The position numbers were made by a program, and so were the translations under genes. Shown in pieces: positions 44,899 through 53,806 of a DNA stretch of 55,481 nucleotides; position 1 is the stretch's first letter; each line of letters starts with the position of its first letter. A model generated the notes under the pieces. That model saw only the letters and a program-made list of their open reading frames with translations, was not told the DNA's origin and did not search any database. Source of the stretch: Methanobacteriota archaeon (GTDB lineage: Archaea; Thermoplasmatota; Poseidoniia; Poseidoniales; Poseidoniaceae); NCBI GenBank assembly GCA_018662825.1, contig JABJFI010000081.1, forward strand, positions 1-55,481. Direction: 5' to 3'.

Positions 44899-45750
44899 TT
44901 ATTGCGCAAAACCTAATTTATGCATAAGCATTTTTTGTTTTCTTCGCAATCGTTGGAAGAAGCTTCCAGCGATATACTTCTTCCATTCTTTGGGAACAGC
45001 ATCGCGACTCTTTTGAAGGTCTTTGGTTTCTAGCCAAACACCATAATCCAAGTAAATATTTTCTCGCCCATTGACACAAACTGCATGTAATGGAACATGT
45101 GTATTGCTAAATGTTTGTAAAGAAGGGATTTGAGATGGGTCTATCAAATCTTCACGAATAAAAAACGCATCATGATGTTTAGCAGTGGAATAGCATCCAG
45201 CATACACCAATGAATATCCGTGATTTTCGGCCATCATCGTTAGTGCTTTGAGTGAAGAACCCATTACACGGTCCATATGCCAAAACTCATCCTTATCGTT
45301 TGGGAAGGCCATCGCTGCATCAATTGGGAAATTAGGATTAAATTCAACGCTGAAGAAACTCGGGCGATAATTTTTCAACAGTGCATCGGTTACCCAAATA
45401 TCGGTTGAGTCTAAGTCGATGGAAATATATCCCGGTTCAATCGGGACATTATATTGCTGAAAAAGTTCACAGATATTTTCACTTGTAATGAAATGGCGGT
45501 ACAAATTAATGTCTGGATTATGGCAGTTTCCATCCATAAGGAGATAGTCCCATTTTCGTTGATGAACCAAGTATTTGGTGTTTGGTTGGCAATCATCCCA
45601 ACTGGTTGAATCATAACCAAATTCAATACAATATTTGTTACTGATTTCAATATTTTCACAGATGAAATCAACCACGCCGTCTTGCATCCCTTGGGATGAA
45701 TGGCGTGCTTCATGCTCTGATATCATCGAAATCCAATTCTGTTGAGTCAT
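44899..45750 (-). CDS. FkbM-like SAM methyltransferase-fold protein
   Basis: A 283-residue protein. 'YCIEFGYDSTSWDD', 'KWDYLLMDGNCHNPD', 'NICELFQQYNVPIEPGYISIDLDSTDIWVTDALL', 'RPSFFSVEFNPNFP' and a late 'YSLVYAGCYSTAKHHDAFFIRED' show the layout of an FkbM-related methylase-fold group frequent near polysaccharide genes. The SAM loop is degenerate, so catalysis is uncertain. The N-terminus has an acid/His-rich lead. GGGGTGAG precedes the ATG, with a TATA-like ATATATTTC upstream. It sits beside a glycosyltransferase on the same strand. Confidence 0.65.
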   Translation of the reverse strand: MTQQNWISMISEHEARHSSQGMQDGVVDFICENIEISNKYCIEFGYDSTSWDDCQPNTKYLVHQRKWDYLLMDGNCHNPDINLYRHFITSENICELFQQYNVPIEPGYISIDLDSTDIWVTDALLKNYRPSFFSVEFNPNFPIDAAMAFPNDKDEFWHMDRVMGSSLKALTMMAENHGYSLVYAGCYSTAKHHDAFFIREDLIDPSQIPSLQTFSNTHVPLHAVCVNGRENIYLDYGVWLETKDLQKSRDAVPKEWKKYIAGSFFQRLRRKQKMLMHKLGFAQ

Positions 45751-45887
45751 AATCTCACCCCATTTGTAAAGGTGTATGGTTTATGAAATATATGTTCGCA
45801 TTGTGCGAGTCTTGTATGGGCTGACAAACAAATCACCAATATGTATGAGTCCTATTCATTATTGTCTAATAATGCTTGAAGCAACTA

Positions 45888-46775
45888 TTATGTTCGATAT
45901 CCCGCGAGTCGTTCTAATTCAACAATTCGTCTTAGTGTCGAAGGTTGGAACGTTGCTTTGATCTGCTGGTCGTTTTGCCCCTCAAAAACATTGGTTGCAT
46001 TCAAGGAGGTTGTTTGGGTGCCTGGAATGACATCGAAATGTAAACTCTCTTGAGCAACTTGGGAAATTGGAATTTTATTTTCAATTGCAAGGTAAGTCAA
46101 CCAAAGGTCATCATTTCGTGGACACGTTTCTCGAAATCCTTGGCCAACTTCGCGCATTAGTTGAAGAAATTCTGGTGGGAAAAGAACACCTGAGACACAT
46201 GTTGCAAAATTGAGATTGCTGGGGCCTCCCAAACCAGGTGGCCATGAATCGTATGGGGTCAAACTCATTTCATCATCTGCAACAACCATCCGGTGAGCCC
46301 GATAAGCGTGGATACTTGTTGAGTCAGAGGTAAAGCACGCGTTCAGACGCTTTAGCCACCAGCGCGGGTAAAGTATGTCATCATCGGCAACAACGTGGGG
46401 GGCTGAAAATGAAGGAGCATTGACAATCCAAGGTTGAATCTTAGTGTGGGGGCCGAGATTTTCTGAAAGGTGTATTTCCAAACCTCTTTTTTGTAGTCGT
46501 TGTAGAGTTTTCAGCGGATTAATGACATGGTCTTCCACATCCAGGTGAAGCATTAAACGCGATGGTTTGAGGGTGCCTCGTGCAATGCTTTCTATTGCTA
46601 AGAATACACCCTTGAGGCGGTGGCCATGTGTTGTCAATGAAAGAGTTGGACCGCCTTCCTCAATAATCGAAGTGCGTGAATAACGGTTGCGAAGGCGTAG
46701 ACGAAAAATGGAGAGATGTATTGGAATATTCCGAACAATATTTGCCGCGAAAGCCAAAGGATTGATTCGTGCCAT
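45888..46775 (-). CDS. GT-A-fold glycosyltransferase
   Basis: A 295-residue protein. The DDD metal-binding signature of GT-A enzymes is seen in 'VVADDDILYPRWWLKRL'; upstream 'LTTHGHRLKGVFLAIESIARGTLKPSRLMLHL' is the nucleotide-binding beta-alpha unit, and 'FATCVSGVLFPPEFL' and 'ETCPRNDDLWLTYLAI' fit the acceptor loop and catalytic base. The N-terminus is basic and hydrophobic and may sit on the inner membrane face. It probably glycosylates a lipid carrier, cell-surface glycan or protein. Donor unknown. Confidence 0.82.
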   Translation of the reverse strand: MARINPLAFAANIVRNIPIHLSIFRLRLRNRYSRTSIIEEGGPTLSLTTHGHRLKGVFLAIESIARGTLKPSRLMLHLDVEDHVINPLKTLQRLQKRGLEIHLSENLGPHTKIQPWIVNAPSFSAPHVVADDDILYPRWWLKRLNACFTSDSTSIHAYRAHRMVVADDEMSLTPYDSWPPGLGGPSNLNFATCVSGVLFPPEFLQLMREVGQGFRETCPRNDDLWLTYLAIENKIPISQVAQESLHFDVIPGTQTTSLNATNVFEGQNDQQIKATFQPSTLRRIVELERLAGYRT

Positions 46776-47199
46776 TATTCCACCGTAAAATCAAACCTAA
46801 TCATTATGCCCTTCGACAAGACCGGCTCTGCTGTGATTCGTGCTATGGGTTTGGCTTAACGAATACTTCGGTCTGCTCCAATACCCTTTGTGTATTCTTA
46901 ACAGTTGTAAAGGGTAGTCACAATGACGCATACATGCATATGGGGGCCCTTGCGTTCAAAATTTTCCATCCTTCTTGCGTTTACTCTTGTATTGCATCAT
47001 CAGACCACAATCACGGCACATCCAGTGTTCAATCCGCATCAATCCAAGCATTTGCATTGGGATTTGACAAACGACATTAGGGGATTACATTCAGGACAGG
47101 CCTTACTCATTCTCATAAACAAGCGATTCCTTTCAAATGCATAAACCGATCTATCCAATTACCATATACAGATAATTTGCAGGGTCTATACGAATAGAT
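46776..47199. other. Intergenic stretch, no convincing gene
   Basis: This 424-nt space holds an inverted repeat (46882-46916) and a 16-mer at 47181-47196, AGGGTCTATACGAATA, that recurs with one change at 48690-48705. A weak plus-strand frame (46923-47144) shows no ribosome site or protein pattern. Nothing else was recognised. Confidence 0.5.
46882..46916. repeat. Inverted repeat TACCCTTT...AAAGGGTA
   Basis: Perfect 8-bp arms with a 19-nt spacer, sharing the CCCTTT/AAAGGG arm core with other elements of the island (47387-47408, 48690-48805, 49526-49694, 53671-53740 and 54149-54240). Confidence 0.6.
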
Positions 47200-47298
47200 T
47201 CACTCTTCTTTGAGTACTTTCCAAATGAAATAGGCTCCAATGAAAACTCCCACAAGTAAACCCAACACGGCGCCGATTGAAATGCTAGGTGCTGCCAT
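47200..47298 (-). CDS. 32-residue single-helix membrane microprotein
   Basis: The minus strand from the ATG at 47298 encodes 32 residues: a short hydrophilic lead, one hydrophobic helix ('IGAVLGLLVGVFIGAYF'), and a charged tail 'WKVLKEE'. The helix is GxxxG-rich, typical of packing membrane segments, and the frame closes on TGA before a repeat. Too short for statistical certainty; the coherent topology is the argument. No ribosome-binding site of note was seen. Confidence 0.5.
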   Translation of the reverse strand: MAAPSISIGAVLGLLVGVFIGAYFIWKVLKEE

Positions 47299-47386
47299 GA
47301 TTCTTCGATGGATGAATTCGGTATAACATTATTGTTCACTATTCGGGCAGGGGCCCTATTTATCGCCTGCATTATATTCGCTAGGG

Positions 47387-47408
47387 ACTGCCAACCCGTC
47401 TTGGCAGT
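47387..47408. repeat. Hairpin ACTGCCAA...TTGGCAGT
   Basis: Perfect 8-bp inverted repeat with a 6-nt loop, flanked by CTAGGG on the left and GGGGCCCCCTTTG and CTAG on the right. It lies about 60 nt upstream of the DNase I-like gene and shares the CCCTTTG and CTAG words with the other island repeats. Confidence 0.6.
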
Positions 47409-47466
47409 GGGGCCCCCTTTGCTCTAGCACCGAAGGATTGGTTAAATTGAACTGATACGAGAGAGT

Positions 47467-48630
47467 ATGTCTGACCCATCTATTAGTTCGGATGGATACT
47501 GGAAATTTATTGATGGGGAATGGACTGCAACTGAAAAACAAATCTCTGCTTTGGAGAAAGGAGCCAGACCTCATGATTTTGTTGAAATCTCAAAAAGGAA
47601 TCCTGAGGTATTTCAAATTATATCACTTAGATTGAAGCAGATCGCTCTAAACTCCAGAAATAAATGTGGAGAGTTCAGTCTAGTTCTCAAAAATAAATAT
47701 TCAAATCTCCAGCGAGACCAAAAATTACAGCTTCTTACCGGCGTTGGTGTGGTTTCTGTTGCTTTGATCGTAATACTAATAATCGCATCTCTTTCTATTG
47801 TCATGAATAATCAGACTCCACCGCTAAACTGTTCGTCAGAAAATCGTGATGATAGAGATGATACATGTCCAATTGAAATTGCATCATGGAATCTAAATCG
47901 GTTTGGTCGTTCCTCGGCAGAAAATGATACGATACGAGGTGAAATGGCCGAGAAGATTAGTAATTACGATATTATTGCGGTCCAAGAAATCAAAGATAAT
48001 CAGTATATAGCCCCCTATCTCTTGCAAGAAGAAATTTCTGAAATTTCTGAATATGGTATGATTCTGTCTAACCGTACTGGAAGTTTTTGCGAGGAAAAGT
48101 CAAGTTCTCAAATCTCAGAACAGTACGCCTTTTATTATGATATTTCAATTTTAAAACCCCTCGGGAACTATCAACATTATCCAAATACAGACTGCGATTT
48201 TGCAAGAGAACCATTCGCAGGACAATTTCAATCATTAAAATCAGATTATACTTTTGTGCTTATTACATTACATGTGAAGCCAGACGACGCATTGAATGAG
48301 ATTTCATCATTGGAGAAAGTTTTCGAGTGGGCTAAATTTCAATATCCAAATGAGGATGATTTCATTTTACTCGGTGATTTGAATGCTGGTTGTGATTATG
48401 CAACATCTTCAGACCTCGATGAACTTGATATTAGAAATGAAGATTATATTTGGATTATACCTGATAATATCAAGACAAATACTGCCGAATCACGTTCATG
48501 TGCTTATGATCGAATAATATTGGAAGATATTGAATCTAGTGAGTATCTGAAATCTTACTCAACCGATTGTCAAATCGCAGTCTCTGATCATTGTATTATT
48601 TCAGCGGAATTCTCTAAGTCGGAGTCTTGA
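47467..48630 (+). CDS. Membrane-anchored DNase I-like nuclease
   Basis: A 387-residue protein. The cytosolic N-terminus has a small 'DGYWKFIDGEWTATEKQ' motif, a helix spans 91-113, and an outer endonuclease/exonuclease/phosphatase domain follows. DNase I-like marks: 'ASWNLNRFG' (Asn142), 'AVQEIKD' (Glu174), 'DFAREPFAGQF', 'TLHVKPDDALNEI' (His269), 'LLGDLNAGCDY' (Asp304/Asn306), 'CAYDRI' and 'VSDHC' (Asp374/His375). With all catalytic residues in place it is likely active on extracellular DNA, perhaps for nutrient capture. Signal-anchor topology keeps it on the cell. It starts the AT-rich island. Confidence 0.85.
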   Translation: MSDPSISSDGYWKFIDGEWTATEKQISALEKGARPHDFVEISKRNPEVFQIISLRLKQIALNSRNKCGEFSLVLKNKYSNLQRDQKLQLLTGVGVVSVALIVILIIASLSIVMNNQTPPLNCSSENRDDRDDTCPIEIASWNLNRFGRSSAENDTIRGEMAEKISNYDIIAVQEIKDNQYIAPYLLQEEISEISEYGMILSNRTGSFCEEKSSSQISEQYAFYYDISILKPLGNYQHYPNTDCDFAREPFAGQFQSLKSDYTFVLITLHVKPDDALNEISSLEKVFEWAKFQYPNEDDFILLGDLNAGCDYATSSDLDELDIRNEDYIWIIPDNIKTNTAESRSCAYDRIILEDIESSEYLKSYSTDCQIAVSDHCIISAEFSKSES

Positions 48631-48689
48631 TGTTTAGTAGACATCATTTTCGACTAATCGATGATATAATCGTTTTAGGGACTTATCAA

Positions 48690-48805
48690 AGGGTCTATCC
48701 GAATACCCATTGTTCAGAAGTTGGTAAATTAGAGGGCTCGCAGTGGGTCTTGTCAGACACTACCCTCGGTATGGACGGGTATACAGTGGGAATACAGAGG
48801 GTCTC
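48690..48805 (+). repeat. Island palindromic repeat, copy A
   Basis: Begins with a weak hairpin AGGGTCTATCCGAATACCC and includes CAGTGGGTC (48741-48749) and arms ACCCTC (48762-48767)/GAGGGT (48797-48802). Same orientation as the copy at 54149-54240 and related to parts of the copy at 49526-49694. A 60-residue frame through it is not convincing. Confidence 0.55.
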
Positions 48806-48873
48806 CTAACAATTCAAATCATACCACTCGTGCCGGGCTAAGGATTATACATAGCTAATTCTCGCTGAGAAAT

Positions 48874-49527
48874 ATGGTCGAGGTTGAGTGCCCGTTATGC
48901 TCCGAGACAGTAGACCTAGGCAGTGATTCAACAGGGACTTATGAGTGTCCATACTGTGAGGGCGATTTTGAGTATGAAAGTTCAACTAGCCTGGCCTTAA
49001 ATGACACAAATCTAAAACGAGGATTGTTAAAACAAATGAATAACCCAAGGGAAACTAGTCAACGTTTGACTCAAAAAAAATTAGAAAAAATAGTACTACC
49101 TATATTCATGGTGATTTTCACTGTAGCTTTTCTTGTACTGGTTTTCGTCTACATGGGAGTGAGTGGTTGGGAGGAAACCGAAGGTGAGATTATTTCTTCA
49201 TATTCTACTGATTCGGAACTAACTGAATATCAATACACATTCAAGGTAGATGGTGAAACATTTAACGGAAGCGATGAATGTCATTCCCGCGGTGGAGGAG
49301 GGGATGAACAAAACTGTGAAAGTTATGACATTGGTGATGCTGTAATGATCTCATATAATCCTGGAAATCCAAATGAAAACGAGATGGTAGATAATCAATT
49401 ACCATCAATCTTCTTATGTTTCTTTTCATTACCAGTTATACTATTGGGTTTGACTTTATATTCAAAATTTAGAGATAGTAGCAACCTTGAAGGCACCCAT
49501 GTACAAATCGACTCGGATAAGTTGTAA
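48874..49527 (+). CDS. Zinc-ribbon membrane protein with DUF3592 domain
   Basis: A 217-residue protein: N-terminal zinc ribbon with 'CPLC' and 'CPYC' (residues 6-9 and 25-28), a cytosolic stretch, one helix (about 76-97), an outer DUF3592-type beta domain ('GWEETEGEIISSYS', 'YQYTFKVDGETFNGSDE', 'GDAVMISYNPGNPNENEMVDN'), and a final helix (about 175-195). DUF3592 is a small outer domain of unknown role. The start at 48874 follows a TATA-like region. A strong stem-loop with T run comes right after the stop. Confidence 0.75.
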   Translation: MVEVECPLCSETVDLGSDSTGTYECPYCEGDFEYESSTSLALNDTNLKRGLLKQMNNPRETSQRLTQKKLEKIVLPIFMVIFTVAFLVLVFVYMGVSGWEETEGEIISSYSTDSELTEYQYTFKVDGETFNGSDECHSRGGGGDEQNCESYDIGDAVMISYNPGNPNENEMVDNQLPSIFLCFFSLPVILLGLTLYSKFRDSSNLEGTHVQIDSDKL

Positions 49528-49556
49528 GGGGTCATCCGAAACCCCTTTGCATTTTT
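49526..49556 (+). terminator. Stem-loop with T tract after the DUF3592 gene
   Basis: Arms AAGGGGT (49526-49532) and ACCCCTT (49541-49547) flank an 8-nt loop and are followed by TTTTT. The left arm overlaps the TAA stop. A second pairing is possible with CAAAGGGG at 49567-49574 (CCCCTTTG at 49542-49549), giving two exclusive hairpins. Confidence 0.6.
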
Positions 49557-49602
49557 CTTTCCGGTACAAAGGGGATCCAGTGGGTCGATACAGACGCTAG
49601 CG

Positions 49603-49694
49603 AGTGTATTGGGGGACTAAACACCCATTGTACTCCTTCACAATGTCTTGAGGGGTCTGAGGAAACCCACGCAACTTCATGGAAATGATATGTC
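49603..49694 (+). repeat. 92-nt repeat, left member of inverted pair
   Basis: This segment pairs with the reverse complement of 54149-54240. Counted by hand, 74 of 92 positions agree with no gaps (about 80%), including an unbroken core ATGTCTTGAGGGG. It ends about 70 nt before the start of the TSP3 surface gene, and both members lie outside coding frames. Confidence 0.8.
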
Positions 49695-49734
49695 GTTAGT
49701 ATGTACTGGAAAGGCCGTTTTGCTCCTTTTCCGA

Positions 49735-49743
49735 TTATATTTT
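49735..49743 (+). promoter_or_regulatory. TATA-like box for the TSP3 surface gene
   Basis: TTATATTTT lies about 25-30 nt before the ATG at 49768, which predicts a leaderless transcript and favours that start over the ATG at 49744. Confidence 0.45.
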
Positions 49744-49767
49744 ATGGCCAGTCAACAACCGACCTAC

Positions 49768-52700
49768 ATGAAGGCTAAATTAGCGACAGGTATGATTTTG
49801 ATTTTCCTATTTCAAATAGCGTCAGTTTTACCAGAAGTTGATCGATTAAGTGACTTTCAAACAGAGAGTAGATCTCAGATAAATAGCCCACAGGGGGTAA
49901 ATGATACATCCTTTGTATCTATGTCAGCACGTTCTTTTCAGTATGAGGATCATAAAGGAGATAGTAAAGAATTTGGAAATTCTTTGATTGTTATGCAACA
50001 GACAATATGGAATGGAGGGGCAGGTCCGCAATTCAACGGAAATCAGGTTTGCCCTTCTTCACTTACTTATGCACAATGTACTCATAGTTTATTGATAATT
50101 AATTACTCATCTAACACTTTAATAGCCCATATTTATGCAACTACAGAATTACATTTTGATACCTTTGAGAATTCATTGCATATATCTACACTAACTGCTG
50201 GGACAGGACAAAATGCAATGAACGTAATTTGGCCAATTCAGAGCCCTGTTAGAAATTATAGTGGACCTGGAGTCTATGTTTTTAATCAAGACGGCATTTT
50301 GTCTTCAAACACAACGAATACTATTTCCAATAAGTGGCCAGGTTATTTCACCCCTTCAACAGTTATGGGAGACACTTCTACATACACCTGTAAGCTCAAT
50401 TCGATAGTTGCTGTATCTGATTATAGTAATATATTACAACGAACATGTTGGTTTCAAGGTGGGATTGTTGCAGGACCTAGTGCAGGAACAAAACATTTCA
50501 ATTTCACAAATTCTACAGACTTTCAAAACATCACCGTTATCGGTGATAGAAGTCATGGCTATACAACAACATATCTTTTAGTAATTACACAAAAATTCAC
50601 TAATGATACAATAGAATGGACACATCCTCGCTTGTTAATGCAAGGCGCTTCAACGGCCTGTTCAACAGGATATCATAGTAGTAACAGTCCTTTATCAACC
50701 CCATATTCCATATCAACTGGGAACAACAACACATATGTATCCACATTTTGGAGCACAATATCTAGTTGTGGTTGGATTGGTACTGTGGACGTAAATAATG
50801 CCACTGAGTTTTACAGATATTCGAGTTCCTATTCTTTCGGTCAATCAGCCTTGACAATGTCTCTGAATATTTCAACAGGGCAAGAGAATTGGAAAAAAAG
50901 AATGGGTTTTTATCCTATTGACGGAAATGAAATATTACTTACAGATAATGATTTGATATTCTGTGGATCAACTCATTCCTATAGTCAAGGTTTTGTTTTG
51001 AATCAAGCAAGTTTGAACATGGGGTCGATAGGAATAGTTAGAATTAACTCAAGCACTGGAGATTATATCAGCCATGCATCGCTTCTTGGTTCTGGAACAG
51101 TTCATGGGTGTGGTAATTCTGATTCTAGCGGCAATGACGCTTTTTTAGTGATGCAAGGAGTATCGTACTTGAATGGACAATATTCTGCTTCTACTGCAAT
51201 CACATTAGTTAAATTAGATAGGCAGAATAATTTCAATCATGTTTACACTATATCGAATGCCGATTTCGGTGATTTCAATATAGATGAAAGAGCTATAATC
51301 ATTACAAATCCAGAAAATGTAAATTATGGTTCAGGTTCAATGGCAGGTGGAGATGGTCTTGGAATATTTTACTTACAAGATGATTATGACCAAGATAATC
51401 AAGCAGACAATATTGATTCTGATGACGACAATGACGGTTATCTCGATGTCAACGATAACTGCCCCAGAGGAATGATGGACTGGACACCAGGTTCTTCTAC
51501 AGACGGCGATTCTGATGGTTGTCACTTTAGTGAGGATTTAGACAATGACAATGATGGAATAGACGACTCATTAGATAATTGCGATTCTCCTGCAAACTCA
51601 TTCACTTCTACACCCATTACAGATTATGATGGAGACGGATGTAGAGATTCCACTGAAGACTACGATGATGACAATGATAACATTCTAGACATAAACGATA
51701 ATTGTATTAAGAGTGTGAATAATTCTGATGTTGCAACAAATGATACAGATTCTGATGGCTGTGGAGATTCCGTTGAGGACTCTGATGATGATAATGATGG
51801 CGTATTTGATGTGAATGACCAGTGTCAAACCTATCCAAATACCTGGCAATCTTCATCCAATACAGACCACGATAGCGATGGTTGTAAGGATTCGATAGAA
51901 GACGATGATGATGACAACGATGGCATCAATGACAATTTGGATAGTTGCTCTACTGGTAAGATTGGGTGGATACCTACTACTGAAAATGACGGTGATTCTG
52001 ATGGTTGTTACGATGCTAATGAAGACATAGATGACGACAATGATGGAGTTACTGACAGCGCAGATGCTTGTCCAAAACAAGCGGGAGATTCTTCGTTTGG
52101 CTCTTTACTAGGTTGCCCAGATACAGATCAAGATGGTTATGGAGACAATATCGATTCCTGTCAATCTGAATATGGTACAAGCTTTAGAGACGTATATGGT
52201 TGCCCAGATTCAGATGGTGATGGATACAGTGATTCTGGCGATGATTTCCCTAACGATGCATCTGCTCATTCAGACAGCGATAGCGATGGGGTTGAGGATT
52301 CAATAGATGAATTCCCGTTCCTTCCAGGCCAATGGTTGGATAATGACGGCGACGGATATGGTGATAATCCAACTGGTCCTACCCCAGATTCTTGTGTTGA
52401 AACATATGGAAATTCAACTAGAGATATTTACGGGTGTCTTGATTCTGATGGCGACGGATATAGCGACATAAATGACAAATTCCCTAATGACAAATCAAAA
52501 TGGCTAGATACTGATAATGATGGAGTTGAGGATTCTGATGATGATTTCCCATTAGATCCATCACAGCAAACAGATTCTGATGGCGATGGCTCAGGCGATA
52601 ACCCAACAGGAGTTGGGGCAGACAAGTTCCCCAATGACAGCACTCAATGGTCAGATATCGATGGAGATAGTTACGGCGATAACCCCAATGGTACAAATCC

Positions 52701-53658
52701 TGATGCATTCATTACTGATTCAACCCAGTGGTCTGATGCAGATGGTGATGGTTATGGAGATAATCCAACTGGAAGGTTGTATGACCAATTCCCGCAAAAC
52801 CCTACTCAATGGGTAGACGATGACGGTGACGGATTGGGTGACAATCTGAACGGTACTGACGCAGATCCATACCTCAATGACTTCGACAATGATGGATACA
52901 ATGACAGCATCGACATCTTACCGAAACTACCATCTCCTGGTGATTTAGATGCCGATGGTTGTCTGGATGAAGACGATGCTTTCCCTTCCAACTCTCAAGA
53001 GTGTTTGGACAATGACGGTGATGGCGAAGGCGACAATGCTGACGTTGATGATGACAATGATGGTTGGGCGGATACTGATGAAATTCGGCTAGGTACTGAC
53101 CCATTCAATTCTGCTGAAGAGCCAGTGGAATCATTCGAGATTGTGATTCCCGGAACTTCTGTTGGTCTAGGTGCTTGGGATTTGATTGGAATGTTTGGTG
53201 GTATTCCGCTATTCGTTTGGATTGGATTTGGATTTGTAACTCGCAATACTCGATGTGCAAAATACGAAACAATGCTTCGTGAAGCGAACACTCGAGACGA
53301 GTTAGAATCAGTGGCTTACAAATGGGAATACTCGCTTATGCTTCGAATGCTAGGTCCTCACCAAGGAATTCGATTAGAACGCTTACGAGCTGAATTAGAT
53401 GATAAGTTTGAGGCTATGGCCCAACCACTCTCTTCTATTGACAATCATGAATTCGACCAGACCCAAATGGTGGTTGAAGAAATGAATGATACAGAAAAAC
53501 AAGTTCCAGAATTAGTTACACAGAGTGATTACCCTTCAATCGAAGATACAGCGCAGAAAACAGACGATAATGGATATGAATGGTTCACCGCTCAAGATGG
53601 GACTAATTTCTACAGAACAATTGGCTCTCAAGCAGATTGGATAAAGTTAGAAAATTGA
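49768..53658 (+). CDS. Giant TSP3-repeat surface protein
   Basis: A 1,296-residue secreted protein. Signal peptide (about 1-24, 'LATGMILIFLFQIASVLPEV'); a roughly 510-residue beta-rich domain with many NxS/T sequons; then about 570 residues of calcium-binding type-3 thrombospondin repeats ('DNDGDGYGDNP', 'DSDGDGYSD', 'DDDNDGVDDS'-type units, with Cys in the early copies and Pro-rich spacers in the later ones); one membrane helix ('LIGMFGGIPLFVWIGFGFV'); and a cytosolic coiled tail ('LREANTRDELESVAYKWEY'). It is the longest protein of the island and likely an adhesive or armour stalk. It is flanked by the 92-nt inverted pair. Confidence 0.88.
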   Translation: MKAKLATGMILIFLFQIASVLPEVDRLSDFQTESRSQINSPQGVNDTSFVSMSARSFQYEDHKGDSKEFGNSLIVMQQTIWNGGAGPQFNGNQVCPSSLTYAQCTHSLLIINYSSNTLIAHIYATTELHFDTFENSLHISTLTAGTGQNAMNVIWPIQSPVRNYSGPGVYVFNQDGILSSNTTNTISNKWPGYFTPSTVMGDTSTYTCKLNSIVAVSDYSNILQRTCWFQGGIVAGPSAGTKHFNFTNSTDFQNITVIGDRSHGYTTTYLLVITQKFTNDTIEWTHPRLLMQGASTACSTGYHSSNSPLSTPYSISTGNNNTYVSTFWSTISSCGWIGTVDVNNATEFYRYSSSYSFGQSALTMSLNISTGQENWKKRMGFYPIDGNEILLTDNDLIFCGSTHSYSQGFVLNQASLNMGSIGIVRINSSTGDYISHASLLGSGTVHGCGNSDSSGNDAFLVMQGVSYLNGQYSASTAITLVKLDRQNNFNHVYTISNADFGDFNIDERAIIITNPENVNYGSGSMAGGDGLGIFYLQDDYDQDNQADNIDSDDDNDGYLDVNDNCPRGMMDWTPGSSTDGDSDGCHFSEDLDNDNDGIDDSLDNCDSPANSFTSTPITDYDGDGCRDSTEDYDDDNDNILDINDNCIKSVNNSDVATNDTDSDGCGDSVEDSDDDNDGVFDVNDQCQTYPNTWQSSSNTDHDSDGCKDSIEDDDDDNDGINDNLDSCSTGKIGWIPTTENDGDSDGCYDANEDIDDDNDGVTDSADACPKQAGDSSFGSLLGCPDTDQDGYGDNIDSCQSEYGTSFRDVYGCPDSDGDGYSDSGDDFPNDASAHSDSDSDGVEDSIDEFPFLPGQWLDNDGDGYGDNPTGPTPDSCVETYGNSTRDIYGCLDSDGDGYSDINDKFPNDKSKWLDTDNDGVEDSDDDFPLDPSQQTDSDGDGSGDNPTGVGADKFPNDSTQWSDIDGDSYGDNPNGTNPDAFITDSTQWSDADGDGYGDNPTGRLYDQFPQNPTQWVDDDGDGLGDNLNGTDADPYLNDFDNDGYNDSIDILPKLPSPGDLDADGCLDEDDAFPSNSQECLDNDGDGEGDNADVDDDNDGWADTDEIRLGTDPFNSAEEPVESFEIVIPGTSVGLGAWDLIGMFGGIPLFVWIGFGFVTRNTRCAKYETMLREANTRDELESVAYKWEYSLMLRMLGPHQGIRLERLRAELDDKFEAMAQPLSSIDNHEFDQTQMVVEEMNDTEKQVPELVTQSDYPSIEDTAQKTDDNGYEWFTAQDGTNFYRTIGSQADWIKLEN

Positions 53659-53670
53659 TTCAGAGCCCTA

Positions 53671-53740
53671 GCGATACCCTCTGTATAGGCGTATCATGAG
53701 TGGGTACCGACGCGTGGAATGTCGGTACAAAGGGTATCGC
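53671..53740. repeat. Nested palindrome downstream of TSP3 gene
   Basis: Outer arms GCGATACCCTCTGTA (53671-53685) and TACAAAGGGTATCGC (53726-53740) match at 14 of 15 positions as inverted repeats; an inner perfect pair GTACCGAC/GTCGGTAC (53704-53711, 53721-53728) shares three bases with the right outer arm. The right arm resembles CGGTACAAAGGGGATC at 49562-49577. Confidence 0.7.
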
Positions 53741-53806
53741 GTGGGGTGATTTTAGGCATTAGTATTTGATGTAAGCACTATTGGGAAGAATAGAGAGAGA
53801 CGTATT

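Noticed and set aside
46923..47144. 73-residue plus-strand frame with a hydrophobic start
   Set aside because: No ribosome site, no recognisable pattern, and overlaps the repeat-bearing intergenic space; composition looks non-coding.
48627..48809. 60-residue frame after the DNase I-like gene
   Set aside because: It runs through the palindromic repeat copy and shows no protein features.
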